Positions 11,108-21,186 of a stretch of 64,000 nucleotides of DNA are shown here, in pieces. Location: the NCBI GenBank assembly GCA_020740775.1, contig JAHEWK010000010.1:2604001-2668000 (forward strand). The letters are read 5' to 3'. This DNA is from Ilyonectria destructans (Eukaryota > Ascomycota > Sordariomycetes > Hypocreales > Nectriaceae). The notes under the pieces were generated by a model that made no database searches, was not told the DNA's origin, and saw only the letters and a list, made by a program, of their open reading frames with translations. Every line of letters starts with the position of its first letter. Within the stretch, counting starts at the first letter, position 1. Position numbers and translations under genes: made by a program.

Positions 11108-11145
11108 ATGAAAAAGCCTGGCACTAACCCTAAAATGCTAGGCTA
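11076..11145. repeat. GAGCCC hexanucleotide array, copy 1
   Basis: Four and a half perfect GAGCCC units (11079-11107), followed by a stretch (GCACTAACCCTAAAATGCTA) that also follows the longer GAGCCC/GACCCC array at 17.98-18.12 kb. The array and its flank therefore moved or duplicated together. Confidence 0.75.
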
Positions 11146-11805
11146 CCTACACTCTTTAAAATAGTTCTCCCATGCAATTTCCAATATTTCTTCTTTAGCG
11201 TTGGTTTTAAACAACCCTCGGAGCAAAAGAGACGGCTCGTGGAGAGACCTCTGAAAGACCACTAAAACTGGCACTGGAAGAAGCCACTTGCAGCCCAAAT
11301 CTAGAAGGCGGGCGTCAACGACGATGATTGGTCGCGCCGGCACGATTTGGCGGCGGCTCGTCTCCACGCCGCCCGCAACGCCCCGTATTTGGTCCCGAGT
11401 CGCCGCGCGGCAGTCTCTCGTCCCACATTCACACTGTAGGCCGCCCGTCCCCGCCGCCCCAGGCTCCTAAGGTGGTAATGGTTCGTGAATCGTGCGCGTG
11501 GGCTTTGCTTGTGCTTTTAAAGCATGGTAACAAATTGGCCCGGTCTAATGGGTTTCACGGCGCCGGAACGTATGTAGGTCTTAGACATGGGTACATGGTT
11601 GGTCTTCGCCGTCCGAGCCTATATTTGCAAGAGCAAAAGCTGGTTCACTGGACCTAACTCGTTTCATTCTCACTTCTCATCAACACATACTTGACTCTTA
11701 ATATAGGGTCGATTGAATCACCTTGGACCTTCAAAGTGCCAACTAAACAACTCACGCACACACCATCCGCCTTGTAATTAGTCACCGCCAACGAGAGCTT
11801 TCATC

Positions 11806-12981
11806 ATGACTGCTTCAGACGTTAAAACCATCGTCGTCCTCGGCGCTGGCCCTGCTGCCATGCCCGTTGTCCGCCAGACCATGGTCAACAACATCCTCAA
11901 GCGGGACAACCTCAAGATGGTTCTCGTCAGCCCTACCTCCGACTTCTACTGGCCCATCGCTATACCTCGTGTTATCGTCCCTGACCAAATCCCCGATGAG
12001 AAGGTCTCGATTCCTCTGGCTCCCACTTTCGCCGACTACCCTCCCAGCAAGTTCGAGTTCATTCTGGGCAAGGCTGCGTCTCTCGACCCGGCTTCCAACA
12101 CGGTTGGTGTTAAGCTCAATGCTGGTGGTACTCGTGAGATCAACTACCACACTCTCATCATCGCTACTGGTGCTCGTGCTAAGGATGACATGCCCTGGAA
12201 AGCCCTTGCTACCACCGAGCAGACCAAGGATAAGCTTCACTGTCTACAAGAGCAGGTTAAGAACGCAAAAACTATTGTTGTTGTTGGTGGTGGACTCACT
12301 GGTGCCGAGACGGCAGGCGAGCTTGGATTCGAGTATTCTCAATATGGCAAAAAGGAGGTTATCCTCATCCACACTGATAACCTCCCCCTCTCCGACCCCG
12401 TCATCACTAGCGTTCGCCAGGCCGCTAAAAATGAGCTCGAGAAGCTTAAGGTGAAGCTCATCCCCAACACGACCGTCATTAACACTACCGTTAATGGAAA
12501 TGAGACGGTCCTCGAGCTGCGAGCTGCCGATGGTACTACTAGGAGCATCACCACGCAGGCCTCCCTCCCTACGACTGGTATCATCCCCAACACTGAGTTC
12601 GCCCCCAAGAACCTGCTCAACGCCCAAGGCTATATCAAGCAGACGGCCCGCCTGCAGGCCGAGGGCGTCAAGAACATCTTCGTCATTGGCGACGTCGGAG
12701 CGCTGGAGCCGAGCACGGCTGCGGTCGCAGACGCCCAGGCGATTTGGCTGATCAAGAACTTGCCTCTGTACATTGATGGTAGCGTGCTGCCCGAGTACCA
12801 GGCTTCCACTAAACCCATGTTCGGTATTTCGCTGGGTCGAAGCCGCGCCACGGGCCAGATGGGTAACATAAAGTTGTTTAGCTTCCTGATATGGTACCTG
12901 AAAGGACGATACTTGGGTACGGATTACTCGCACCTTTGGGCTGCGGGTAAGCGTACCATCAGCACGACTTTTGAGAAGTGA
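11806..12981 (+). CDS. AMID/FSP1-like NAD(P)H:quinone-type FAD oxidoreductase
   Basis: Intronless gene for 391 aa, a normal length for fungal apoptosis-inducing-factor-like (AMID/FSP1, NDH-2-related) flavoproteins that pass electrons from NAD(P)H to quinone-type acceptors. The N-terminal dinucleotide fold binds FAD (VVLGAGPAAM, glycines near residues 13-18). A central ATGAR at 120-124 is followed by a second Rossmann fold for NAD(P)H (VVVGGGLTGAETAGEL, 158-173). Later come TTGIIPNT at 256-263 and the FAD-binding IGDVGA at 294-299. There is no signal or transmembrane segment. The coding sequence is more GC-rich and codon-regular than its surroundings, which suggests an expressed housekeeping-like gene. 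A CT-rich leader and GCTTTCATC precede the ATG. The physiological acceptor is unknown. Confidence 0.92.
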   Translation: MTASDVKTIVVLGAGPAAMPVVRQTMVNNILKRDNLKMVLVSPTSDFYWPIAIPRVIVPDQIPDEKVSIPLAPTFADYPPSKFEFILGKAASLDPASNTVGVKLNAGGTREINYHTLIIATGARAKDDMPWKALATTEQTKDKLHCLQEQVKNAKTIVVVGGGLTGAETAGELGFEYSQYGKKEVILIHTDNLPLSDPVITSVRQAAKNELEKLKVKLIPNTTVINTTVNGNETVLELRAADGTTRSITTQASLPTTGIIPNTEFAPKNLLNAQGYIKQTARLQAEGVKNIFVIGDVGALEPSTAAVADAQAIWLIKNLPLYIDGSVLPEYQASTKPMFGISLGRSRATGQMGNIKLFSFLIWYLKGRYLGTDYSHLWAAGKRTISTTFEK

Positions 12982-13187
12982 GGTGTCACCTCGGGAGGAT
13001 GTATAATTTCAGGGTTGTCTTGTTATGCCTAGAAATGTCTGGCGGATTCCCTGGTTAGTTGTTTAAGGAATGATTCAGTTGCATGGATGAATAGCTAGTA
13101 CCCCGAACTGGATGATCTTGTTTTGTGTTTCTTTTCGCACTATAGACTCAATCAAGTTGACTTGTTACAAAACCCCTATTAAATCCA

Positions 13188-13973
13188 TTATTCGTCCTTT
13201 GCTGCATTCAAGGCCTGCTGTTGGTTATCCTCATTGAAGCCCTTCACAAACTCGGAGATGTAACCAGGTACATCAACGCGGTTATAAGAGCTTGCTAGAG
13301 GTTCTCCCATAGTAGAGTTGATAGGTAAGACTCCAGTCCAGATAGAATCTCTCATAGCCTCATTCTCCATATCCTTTTTATCATCATGGGCCTGCCCAGC
13401 ATTGATCTTTGCGCTGCCAGAGGCGATCTGAAGCCGAAGAATACCAGTGCTCTGGAGCTCGGCCTTAGTAGGCGGCAGACGAGTGTGCTGCCAGCGGTCA
13501 GGAACGACACCGTCAGTGATGAGCTCCATGGCGTATAGCTTCTCCGCCTCATCTGTCACCAACGTGGCATGCCCGAACAGCATAGCGGAGCGGTAGTTGT
13601 AGCTGTGGGAAAAGGCCGAGATGGAGAGCACAAGCCCGTCGACGTGGGACGCGGCGACGCACATAGGCATGCCCTTCTCTTCGCCTTCAGAACCCGCGCG
13701 GCCAAAATTCATGATGCGCGACGAGACGTAGCCGTGGAGATAGAGGTTAAGCGGGTCACCGAGGTCGGCGCTGGGACGATCAAAGGAGCCCATCTGACCG
13801 ATCATGGGGAGGATGACGGGGAAGGGCTGGGAGGGCGTGTTGAAGGAGACGTGGAGGATCTGGGAGGAGTTGATGATGCGATGGATGGTCTCGAGGGCGT
13901 AGGTGCCGCGTTCGTTGAGACGCTTGACCGTGTTGGTCGCCTCTTTCGGGTATTCGAGGTCGTAGCGGCCCAT
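13188..13973 (-). CDS. Pyridoxamine 5'-phosphate oxidase-like FMN-binding split-barrel protein
   Basis: Flavin-nucleotide-binding split-barrel protein (NimA-like branch of the PNPOx superfamily), 261 aa, no intron. The start is the only ATG in frame at the family N-terminus (MGRYDLEYPKEATNTVKR); upstream frame extension lacks an ATG. Characteristic stretches: YALETIHRIINSSQILHVSF, PVILPMIGQMGSFD, LYLHGYVSSR, CVAASHVDGLVLS, SYNYRSAMLFGHAT and the later SGSAKI. Proteins of this kind bind FMN or related flavins in a dimer; the reaction in fungi is mostly undetermined. It is convergent with the oxidoreductase gene at 11806-12981 (206 bp between stops). A long open frame antisense to it is a shadow. 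Confidence 0.9.
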   Translation of the reverse strand: MGRYDLEYPKEATNTVKRLNERGTYALETIHRIINSSQILHVSFNTPSQPFPVILPMIGQMGSFDRPSADLGDPLNLYLHGYVSSRIMNFGRAGSEGEEKGMPMCVAASHVDGLVLSISAFSHSYNYRSAMLFGHATLVTDEAEKLYAMELITDGVVPDRWQHTRLPPTKAELQSTGILRLQIASGSAKINAGQAHDDKKDMENEAMRDSIWTGVLPINSTMGEPLASSYNRVDVPGYISEFVKGFNEDNQQQALNAAKDE

Positions 13974-15045
13974 GGTTATGTGTGAGATAGGACTCTCGTG
14001 GTGCTGGGTGGGGTTGGGAGCTTGTGTGTAAGACAAGGTGGTGGCATGTGCAATTTTATGGTTTGCTCCCTTGTCTGATCTTGTTGTCTCTGTCTCACGG
14101 TCGGTTCTACTCGAGCGGAGGTGGACACAGTCTTACATAGAGATAGAAAATCATGCCATCATTTCGGAACCGAAATGTCGTGACTCGCGCGACACGTTCT
14201 ACACGGCGGGGCAACGGTCCGAAGGAGGACAATGCAATGCATCTACTTCGGCAGATTACTCCGGAAATTCAAGTTCGCAAGCATATGTCCCCGTACGGAA
14301 GGTGAGTGTCATGCCGTTACCCGTTCATGTCATCCAAAAGTGAACTGGAAGTGTGGTGATGCGATGCGGCTGGGCCGGCATCTGACCATGACGCGGGCCG
14401 GGCTTGCTGAACCACGAATCGCCGGGGACGGACCCGAGCTACGGTGCTAAACCCCGAGCGGCATGGCAAGACATAAGTTACTCTCCTTCCATGAGCTCAC
14501 CGCGCGAAGGAGTGCGATGTCTTAAGCATGGGCCCCTCCGAACATGCAGTCATGCAGGCGTGCACGGATGCGGGTGCAAAGCCACGGAGTAAGGGAAGGC
14601 CAGACGGAAGGCCCATCCCAAGGATGGCTGGCGAGATAGACTACTGTGTTTAGGGCCAGTCGAAGTGGTGATGGGCAACCCGGAAGGACTGGCAGGGAAT
14701 AGAAGGGGACTGTCCTACACGAACGCCAGGCTTTTCCCCGGCTCCTCCCGCGGGAAACAACAAGACAGCACGCTTGCAAACTCAGGTGGATCGGGTAACA
14801 ATAAATCAGTGTAATTGCGCTGCTCAACCTTTTTGAGAAGCCATGTACTCGGACCTTTCCGCCGAAGAGCGAGCCGCTGCTAGTGCGGCCAGCCCAGCCC
14901 TGACTGAAAGAAAGGCCCCCTTGTCGCAGAAGCTCATGCCTGGAAATTCTGGGGGTCAATAGCGTCTGGCCCTTTCTCGAAGCTTGAGTAAGCATTTCCG
15001 CAAACCACACGTTTCTTCTTTTGATCTGACGTGGCCTCGCTGGAC
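13974..15045. other. Divergent promoter region, no supported gene
   Basis: About 1.07 kb between the minus-strand flavin protein gene and the plus-strand regulator at 15046. Several overlapping ORFs, the longest on the minus strand at 15193-14522, carry no recognisable domain and overlap the regulator's first exon. The region probably holds both promoters and the regulator's 5' leader, possibly including a small upstream exon. Confidence 0.45.
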
Positions 15046-17509
15046 ATGGCATGCAAAATCTGCCGCATTCGGAAAATAAAGTGCGATGGAACGCGGCCTG
15101 TATGTCAGAACTGCAGGCTGCGATCGATCCAATGCACGTACATTGGCGAGAGACGAACGCGACGCCGTACTGACGGTGGCGCCCGGCCGTCACTCTCTAC
15201 CAGTTCTAGACATCAGCTTGCAGATGGGGACGACTTGCAACATTACCACGTATCGACAGCTCTGGATATAGCTCCGCCACCAATATCGATGAGCGAGAAT
15301 AAGGACCGACATCAACCTATTTCCAGCGGCAATATGTCCTTCTGTTCCCGAGTCAATGGGGCGGCCATCCAAGGACTGTCTGCCCAGCCACCGAATGACC
15401 CTAGCGCCATCCTTCAAACTCCGACCAGCTCAGATGGTGGTTATTCGGGTGCACTTCTGGACAGGATACTCCAGGGCGACGGTGCCGAATGTCTCAAAGA
15501 GAGAAACCCGGCCGTATGGATCCGAGCGACAAATGGAGATGAGTACACCGGGCCCTCATCTGGAATCGCCACCATCTCGGACCTAGGCTTCAAGTGGGTT
15601 CGTGATATCGTTCCCGATTCAGACCGACTTTGCAAGACGGTCCAAGATATTCGAAATGGCCTTCTCAACCATCTCAGACAGCCCAAATGGATACCACCAA
15701 ACCCGCTCTTGACGCCTCCAGGATCGTCTAGCTTAAAGCATGTTCCGCAGTCACGAGTCAAGAGATACGTCGAGGCTTACTTCTCGACTGTGCAAAGCAT
15801 CTTCCCGGTTCTGGACCAAGAGAAATTTGAGACCCAACTAGCCATCCTCGGCACTGACCCGGACGGCGAGTTGCATTCGTGGAAGGCTTTGTTGAATGCA
15901 GTTTTGGCATCTGGCTGTCGTGCGGCACTCTCAGAGGAGACGGCAGAGGCATTTCAAGAATCCGGCCGTGAATCATGGGGCTACTTTCAAAATGCCTTGT
16001 CTTACGAAACCGACATCATTCACGGTGCGACAGATCTGATGGCGGTTCAGGCGCTGGCCGTCATGACCGTCTTTTCTCAAGGGCTCTCTAGTCCCCAAAG
16101 GCTCGAGTACACGCTCTCTTCCATTGCTTCTCGGCTGGCCCAAAGTATTGGGCTCAATCGCCACCAACAGCCAGGGTGGAATTTGTCTGAAGGCGAAATA
16201 CGGGAGAGAAACCGCGTATTCTGGGTAATATACTGTCTTGACAAGACGATCGCTTTGCGTTGTGGTCGACCCTCGATGATCCAGGATGATGAAATCAGCT
16301 GCTGTTTTCCTCGTGGCGTGCAGATAGCCCGAAGCCCAGGAACCAGCCTAGACCTTGCGGAGAAGAGCCAGACGTTCGACTTCTTATTGTGTTTCACGAG
16401 GCTCTCCCGTATCTGCGGCATTATATCGCGTCGGCTCTATTCAGCAACTGCGCTCTATTCGTCCTCGAGTCAGCTCTTGAGCATACTGGATCAGCTATTG
16501 CAAGATTTAGAATCATGGCGGCGGATGACCCCAGCGGAAATTCAACCAGGCAAACCGTTTAGACGGAAACATGACACGCGAGGACTATCGCGGATGCAAC
16601 TTGTCGTCTTGCACTCCTCTTACTACTACGTTTTATGCGCCGTCTGTCGTCGGTTTACCCCCTTGTTTACCCATGACGAGGAGAACACCCAGCACTTGAT
16701 TCCTCCAGAGACACACACAACACACATTGAAGCAGCCAGGTCTATGGTCTTGCTGACTAAGCTCCTTGATGTAGAGAGCTTCACTCCTGGCTGGTATGTT
16801 CATACCCCCGAGCAATGAGCGACGATTCCAAATCGCGTTTTCCCTACCCCTTCTCATCTTCCTCCTTCAGCATTGATGTTCTATACAATCCGGGAGTTTT
16901 TCTGACCAACTCCGCTAAAGGCTCGTGTTCTATTACCCTCTGACGGCTCTCACCACCATTTTTCTTCACGTGGTGTCCAACCCGTTTGATGAGTCAACTC
17001 AAAGCGATATTGCCCTAATGGAAGTTATTGTAGGCTTCTTTGGCCGCCTGGAATATGTCACTTCTGGGGAAGCCGCTTTTACGAAAATGACTGAGTTTGT
17101 TCGCCAAGCACGTAGCGTTGCGGACAACGCTGCCCGTGCTCGTTCAAACACCACGAGCCCGGAGCCTCGGACAAACTGCAGACCAGGTCTGGCACTATCA
17201 CCAGAGGATGGCATGGATACGGAGGAAACACCACTAGAGCTGGCGGGTATTAGCGCTACGCGGAGCTACCGCATGTTGTCAACTCACACCTCAAGTAACT
17301 GTGCCCAACCCGCTGTCCCTTCTCCAGAGACAGAATCTGCCGGGACCTATGATTCATGGAACGCGAGCGCGAACCTCGGATTAGAGATTGTCAATGAAGA
17401 ACCTTCGTCTCACTCAATATACAATAATGCGATGGGTCTATTGGAGTCACCGTCGGGCGAGGTGTCGGATGACAGCTGGTTGCGGAGTTGGGTGCCGCCG
17501 GGGTTCTAG
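15046..17509 (+). CDS. Zn(II)2Cys6 transcription factor with fungal-specific MHR domain
   Basis: Nuclear regulator. Exons 15046-16793 and 16921-17509, intron 127 nt (GTATGT ... CTAAAG); the splice restores a Trp codon and the frame continues LVFYYPLTALTT. Total 778 aa. The zinc cluster sits at the extreme N-terminus: C3, C6, C13, C20, C23, C30, with CX2CX6CX6CX2CX6C spacing and RIRKIKC core. The central region (about residues 240-440) is the Fungal_trans/MHR domain: YFSTVQSIFPVLDQEKF, then FWVIYCLDKTIALRCGRPS and the DDEI block. The C-terminus is acidic/Ser-rich with Trp-containing DSWLRSWVPPGF, a plausible activation tail. Because the first Cys is residue 3, a short 5' exon may have been missed; the frame stays open upstream to 15031 without another ATG. 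Target genes unknown. Confidence 0.9.
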
Positions 17510-17661
17510 CATGGCGTGCACTGTGCTATCTACTCTCAATGTATCATGCGGGCGTCGTAAGGGAAGAGTTTCGCAGAGGATAGACTTTTTTTTTTGTAAT
17601 CTTGAATGTTGCGCGCAGGTATTGCATTGTATAGTTTTCATATCATTATTAGGATATCCAC

Positions 17662-17708
17662 GGCGGCGTCTTGGTGGCTGATTCAGCGCTTAACGCCACA
17701 ACGCCGCC
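17662..17708. terminator. GC-rich hairpin downstream of the regulator
   Basis: Arms GGCGGCGT...TGGTGGC and GCCACAACGCCGCC surround a short loop. It lies about 150 nt beyond the stop of the Zn2Cys6 gene. Fungal 3' ends are not set by hairpins, so any role is uncertain; it could equally be a relic of an inverted repeat. Confidence 0.3.
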
Positions 17709-17974
17709 AAATCATATATGCCTAGCATCGGTAGTCGTGTTCCCCGTAGGCGTATTACCAACCCTCTTGCATTGAAGAGCCTCGGGACTCAGGGACTTGC
17801 CATAATCAACTGACATTATACACGAATTCGATAACAACTGAGTACGGATCATGCGTCGCTGAAGAGATACAATGAATCCATGTATTGAGACGTCAATCAA
17901 AGTTACGGCAGTCCGATGTTGACAACGCGTAGCCGCTCACCCCATTTGTGGGAGTAGTATCTGAGTACCTTTGG

Positions 17975-18115
17975 ATCCTGAGCCCAAGCCTCAGCCCGAC
18001 CCCGAAAACGAACCCGAGCCTGAGCCCGACCCCGAGCCCGACCCCGAAAACCAGCCCGAGGCCGCGCCTGAGCCCGAGCCACTAGGCGCCCAGTACTAAC
18101 CCCAGAACGCCGAGC
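17975..18115. repeat. GAGCCC/GACCCC hexanucleotide array, copy 2
   Basis: An imperfect array of 6-bp units (GAGCCC, GACCCC, GAAAAC variants) over about 100 bp, ending in CGAGCC and followed by AGTACTAACCCCAGAACGCC. That flank resembles the one after the shorter array at 11.08 kb, so these are two copies of one repeat with different unit numbers. Confidence 0.75.
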
Positions 18116-18362
18116 TAATGAGATCATGAGAAGCACCGACCGCACTGTCACTGGAAGGAAGGCAACGCAATTCGCAATACTGAAGCCGACTCCGTTCGCG
18201 AGAAACACAGGGTTAGCTTTGCCAGCGGGGTTCCCAGTGAACTTCTAGTAGTTGTCTTTTCTTCCCACCACATGAACACTTGTCCTTCTGTTAAGCATCC
18301 ATGGCCAACTTTTCTACGCTTTTGCTACTATACTCACGCTGAACACCTCCATCCTCTTACAC

Positions 18363-18941
18363 ATGCATTACTCGATCGAAGGTGCCCAGTGGCTGCCTGA
18401 CAGCGTGGGCCAACACATCAAGGACCTAGTTGCAACTTTCTACGAGCTTGCCGATTCTAAAGAGCTAGACGCGGGCACTCGAATGGCTACAGAGGTGTTT
18501 ACCAAGGACGCTGAGTTAATTACGGCGAATGGAACTTTCCAAGGGTTCTCGGGTATCTAGCTTCTCTCACGCCACTCCTTTTTCCGGAGAGATGGTCTAA
18601 TTTCACAACAGAAATTTCGAAAAGCAGAGAAAACGCATGGTCTGTAGTGGAATCGAGAAAGCACCGTGTCCTCAAGGTATTCTCCGGCAATGACCAAGTA
18701 CCGGAACTCTCAATTCTCGGGACAGGAGAAATGGAATTCAAAAACGGAAAAACAATAAACTCTCCCTTTGCTTGCCATGTCAAGCTGGACTCATCAGATC
18801 CCACGGCGGGCGTTCGTATTAGTTTTATGCAGGTCTTTGCGGTAAGATTCCATCCTCATATAACACTATTTGATCATTTGACACTAATTTATGACCGGCG
18901 GGCAGAATACGGCCTCACTTTCCGCAATGTTGGTGGAATGA
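18363..18941 (+). CDS. SnoaL-like (NTF2-fold) small protein
   Basis: Three exons: 18363-18552, 18612-18841 and 18906-18941, with introns of 59 and 64 nt; sum 456 nt, 151 aa, typical of fungal SnoaL-like proteins. Exon 1 gives an N-terminal helical part (IKDLVATFYELADSKE, then AEVFTKDAEL-like sequence, here ATEVFTKDAELITANGTFQG). Exon 2 gives the strand-rich half (EISKSRENAWSVVESRKH, LSILGTGEMEFKNGK, FACHVKL, RISFMQVFA). The last exon adds only NTASLSAMLVE before the stop, matching the usual short C-terminus. The fold is an alpha+beta barrel used by polyketide cyclases and many proteins of unknown function, so no reaction can be assigned. Without splicing, the frame ends at once after GFSGI. 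Confidence 0.85.
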
Positions 18942-19364
18942 TTGCTTTGATAGGCTCTTGCTGGAAAAAGTGTGTGGTACGCAAGTATTTTGATGAGCGA
19001 TTGCCCCCGAAGATGCTCAGCGATGGTTAAGTTTTTCTGCTTAATGTGCAACTAAATTCCAGAAGGCTAGAGTTACATAAGAATGCACACTGTATTGGAG
19101 ATACTAAGGTAGCACTGTCTTTGACTAACGCAGAATCAACCAAGCACTCATTTCACTTTGAGACATTCGTTGCCAATTGAGATGAACAGTGTTAATGAAA
19201 TGAAGATTGCATTGAGTGCAAAATCGTACAAGACCGACGATGACCGGACTGGTTGAACTATATCCCATTCACGTATGTCCACGATCCTTTTTCCTCAGAT
19301 CCCACCTGCTAATGGCTGCAATAGAGTATACTCTCAGGGAGTGGTGTTGCATCACGCTGGAGTT
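18942..19364. other. Intergenic, nothing recognised
   Basis: Balanced-composition sequence with no gene, repeat or structural signal that I can support. Confidence 0.4.
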
Positions 19365-19709
19365 TTAGTTGTATATTGCAAGTTCTTTATTGCTCACGAG
19401 TGGTAGTACCCGCCTGTCTTTTCTTGTGGCGTATCTAGACTCAAATATGTTCTCGTCTGTAGCCTCCACGCCACCGTTATTTTTCCCTTCTGGATCAGGT
19501 AGCATAATCTGTAGAGTAATCGCTGGCGGTCGCAGAGTCATCATGCGCCCATCCAACGCGGCGTCCCATTCGATGTCGTAGAAGGAGAACTCGCGCCAGG
19601 TCGACTGCAGCATGTAGGCGTCCGGCATATTGCGTATCAAATCGTACAGGTAAGTGCCTTCCGTCTTGAAGACGGCTCGGCACACGGAGGGGGGTCGACG
19701 CCCGCTCAA
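19365..19709 (-). pseudogene. Gene fragment, unknown protein (C-terminal part)
   Basis: An open frame of 114 codons with protein-like composition (TEGTYLYDLIRNMPDAYMLQ, then STWREFSFYDIEWDAALDGR, then MTLRPPAITLQIMLPDPEGK), but no ATG before the conserved-looking part and no visible upstream exon. It looks like the 3' end of a larger gene whose 5' part was lost; the sequence upstream (19710-19760) is unlike it. I do not recognise the family. An N-terminal exon beyond a missed intron remains possible. Confidence 0.45.
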
Positions 19710-19883
19710 CGTGACTCAGGATCCTAGGTGTTGAGTTTGTGAGGCGCTAGAATTCGTGCCGGCACGTAGTCCGAATTGCCCATATGCATTGATGAGTACT
19801 ACTATGTACACTAGACTTGAGATTCCTTGGCTAGCGGATACGAGCCGCGCGGTTCGGGTTTCATTGAACCACCCCGAGCAGGC

Positions 19884-19954
19884 CGTTTTAACTCCGCGGG
19901 ACTATTCCAACTCCGCGGGGCCATTTCAACTCCGCGGGGCCGCCTCAACTACGC
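19884..19954. repeat. 19-bp tandem repeat with CCGCGG core
   Basis: AACTCCGCGGG recurs at 19890, 19909 and 19928, with a decayed fourth unit (AACTACGC) at 19947, giving a strict 19-bp period. Each unit carries the palindrome CCGCGG. Confidence 0.85.
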
Positions 19955-20539
19955 ATCAGCTCCACCTAACTCTGTGCTACAGAATCAGTGTGCCTTACAT
20001 GGACGTGAGTCAGCTATTTCCTCCCCGCTCCGGATACCAGCGCTTACAACAACTCGCTAGGGACTGGAATGTCTCAAGGGAATTCATGGCCGTGAGACGT
20101 GCCCTCAGTAACCTTGAGGGAGTCCTCGGGGACGATAGCGTTAGAGGCGAAAGCGCCGCCAGCTCATACATATTAATTATTCCAGCACCTCAAAGTTGAG
20201 GTTCAGTTAATTTTCATACCTTCGCGGATTAACTGGGGAAGATGCTACGCTGACGACAATAAAGCGTCGAGGCTGAGAATGCGGAATCGAGCCCCTGCAA
20301 ACTACCATGTCGTAGTCATACCGACTTCCGGCCGCCTCTTTTTTCGGTAAGGGAGGCGCTCCCTGAAACTTACAAAAATTTAAGGCTTTGTTTAGCATCT
20401 CAGCAGTCAATTGGAGAAGGGATGATATTGGTTGTAGCTGACGACGCGCGTCCTGACCCGGACTCCACGCGAGTCCTCGTTTCCTGACTCGGAGGACTGC
20501 ATGCTGAACTTGAATATCTATGATGACCCTTGCAGAAAG

Positions 20540-20695
20540 TTTTGACCTCGGAATGACTATTTCAGAAGACTCCTCTGTCTGCAAGGGGTAGAGGGGTTAA
20601 CGCACTTGGACGGTTAGGACGCCCGGATGCCCGGCAAGCAGGATCGTGACCATTTTCTGCAATGCGGAATAACCCGGCTTCCCGTGAATGGTTCG
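20540..20695. repeat. Dispersed ~150-bp repeat, copy 2 (partner at 10750-10925)
   Basis: Same-orientation, diverged copy of the segment at 10750-10925; see the shared blocks listed there. A short deletion and many substitutions separate the copies. Confidence 0.7.
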
Positions 20696-21186
20696 CAGTT
20701 TTTCTCTTGCCGGGATTGCCGCTCTCCGCGTAACTGGAACGAAAGGCATCGTTGTGTATTACTGATTAGCTCAGATAAGTTACGCCCTGAGAGATTGGCC
20801 CACTCAGAAATGTCAACATGGGCTCATTCCAGATAAATGGCCGGAGAATCACGTCCAGTACACCGTGTAGGGAAATATACCACATTCTTTTGCTAGAGAC
20901 TCATTTTCAGTGGCTGAAACATTGCTGTTGGAGGAAATAGACTACCAATGACTGATGACACACTCCCGTAATCTCCGACGTTCCCGAAGCCAGGGTATTC
21001 AACATAATAACAAGCGAATATAAAAGCAGCCGTGGGAACAGTCGCAAGGTAGCTTATGTAGGTTCAATTCAAATCCACTTGGCTCTGCCGACGTTGTGCC
21101 ACTATTGTGATAACATCATTACTTTGCAGCTTCCATCCCCTAACCTTGGACGCATTGACTCACGACAAAGCGAAATACCGGACACA

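Larger units (their letters stand above)
9959..11805. other. Gene-poor region with several dispersed repeats
   Basis: About 1.8 kb with no supported gene. It contains the second copy of the TTCCTATTGGGTAAA repeat, a 150-bp repeat shared with 20.5 kb, and a GAGCCC hexanucleotide array, each listed separately. The last 150 nt form the promoter and leader of the oxidoreductase gene at 11806. Small ORFs here lack any family signature. Confidence 0.5.
17510..18362. other. Intergenic region with hairpin and hexanucleotide array
   Basis: No supported gene. It includes an oligo-T tract at 17587, a GC-rich hairpin (17662-17708) and the GAGCCC/GACCCC array (17975-18115). Frames across the array on the minus strand give Arg/Ala repeats and are by-products of the repeat. 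Confidence 0.5.
19710..21186. other. Gene-poor region with repeats
   Basis: No supported gene in about 1.5 kb. It contains a 19-bp tandem repeat (19884-19954) and the second copy of the 150-bp dispersed repeat (20540-20695). A 147-codon plus-strand frame across the tandem repeat has no family signature. The last part is the promoter of the GFA gene. Confidence 0.45.

Noticed and set aside
14522..15193. 223-codon minus-strand ORF
   Set aside because: It overlaps the first exon of the Zn2Cys6 regulator antisense and has no recognisable domain.
17903..18208. Arg/Ala-repeat ORF on the minus strand
   Set aside because: The repeat protein is simply the translation of the GAGCCC/GACCCC array.
18363..18560. 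SnoaL-like ORF first read as a 65-aa truncated protein
   Set aside because: Splicing at 18553-18611 and 18842-18905 gives a complete 151-aa protein.
19878..19955. Possible CRISPR-like array
   Set aside because: The units are 19-bp direct tandems without spacers, in a eukaryotic genome.
19756..20199. 147-codon plus-strand ORF
   Set aside because: It crosses the 19-bp tandem repeat and has no recognisable domain; kept only as a remote possibility.
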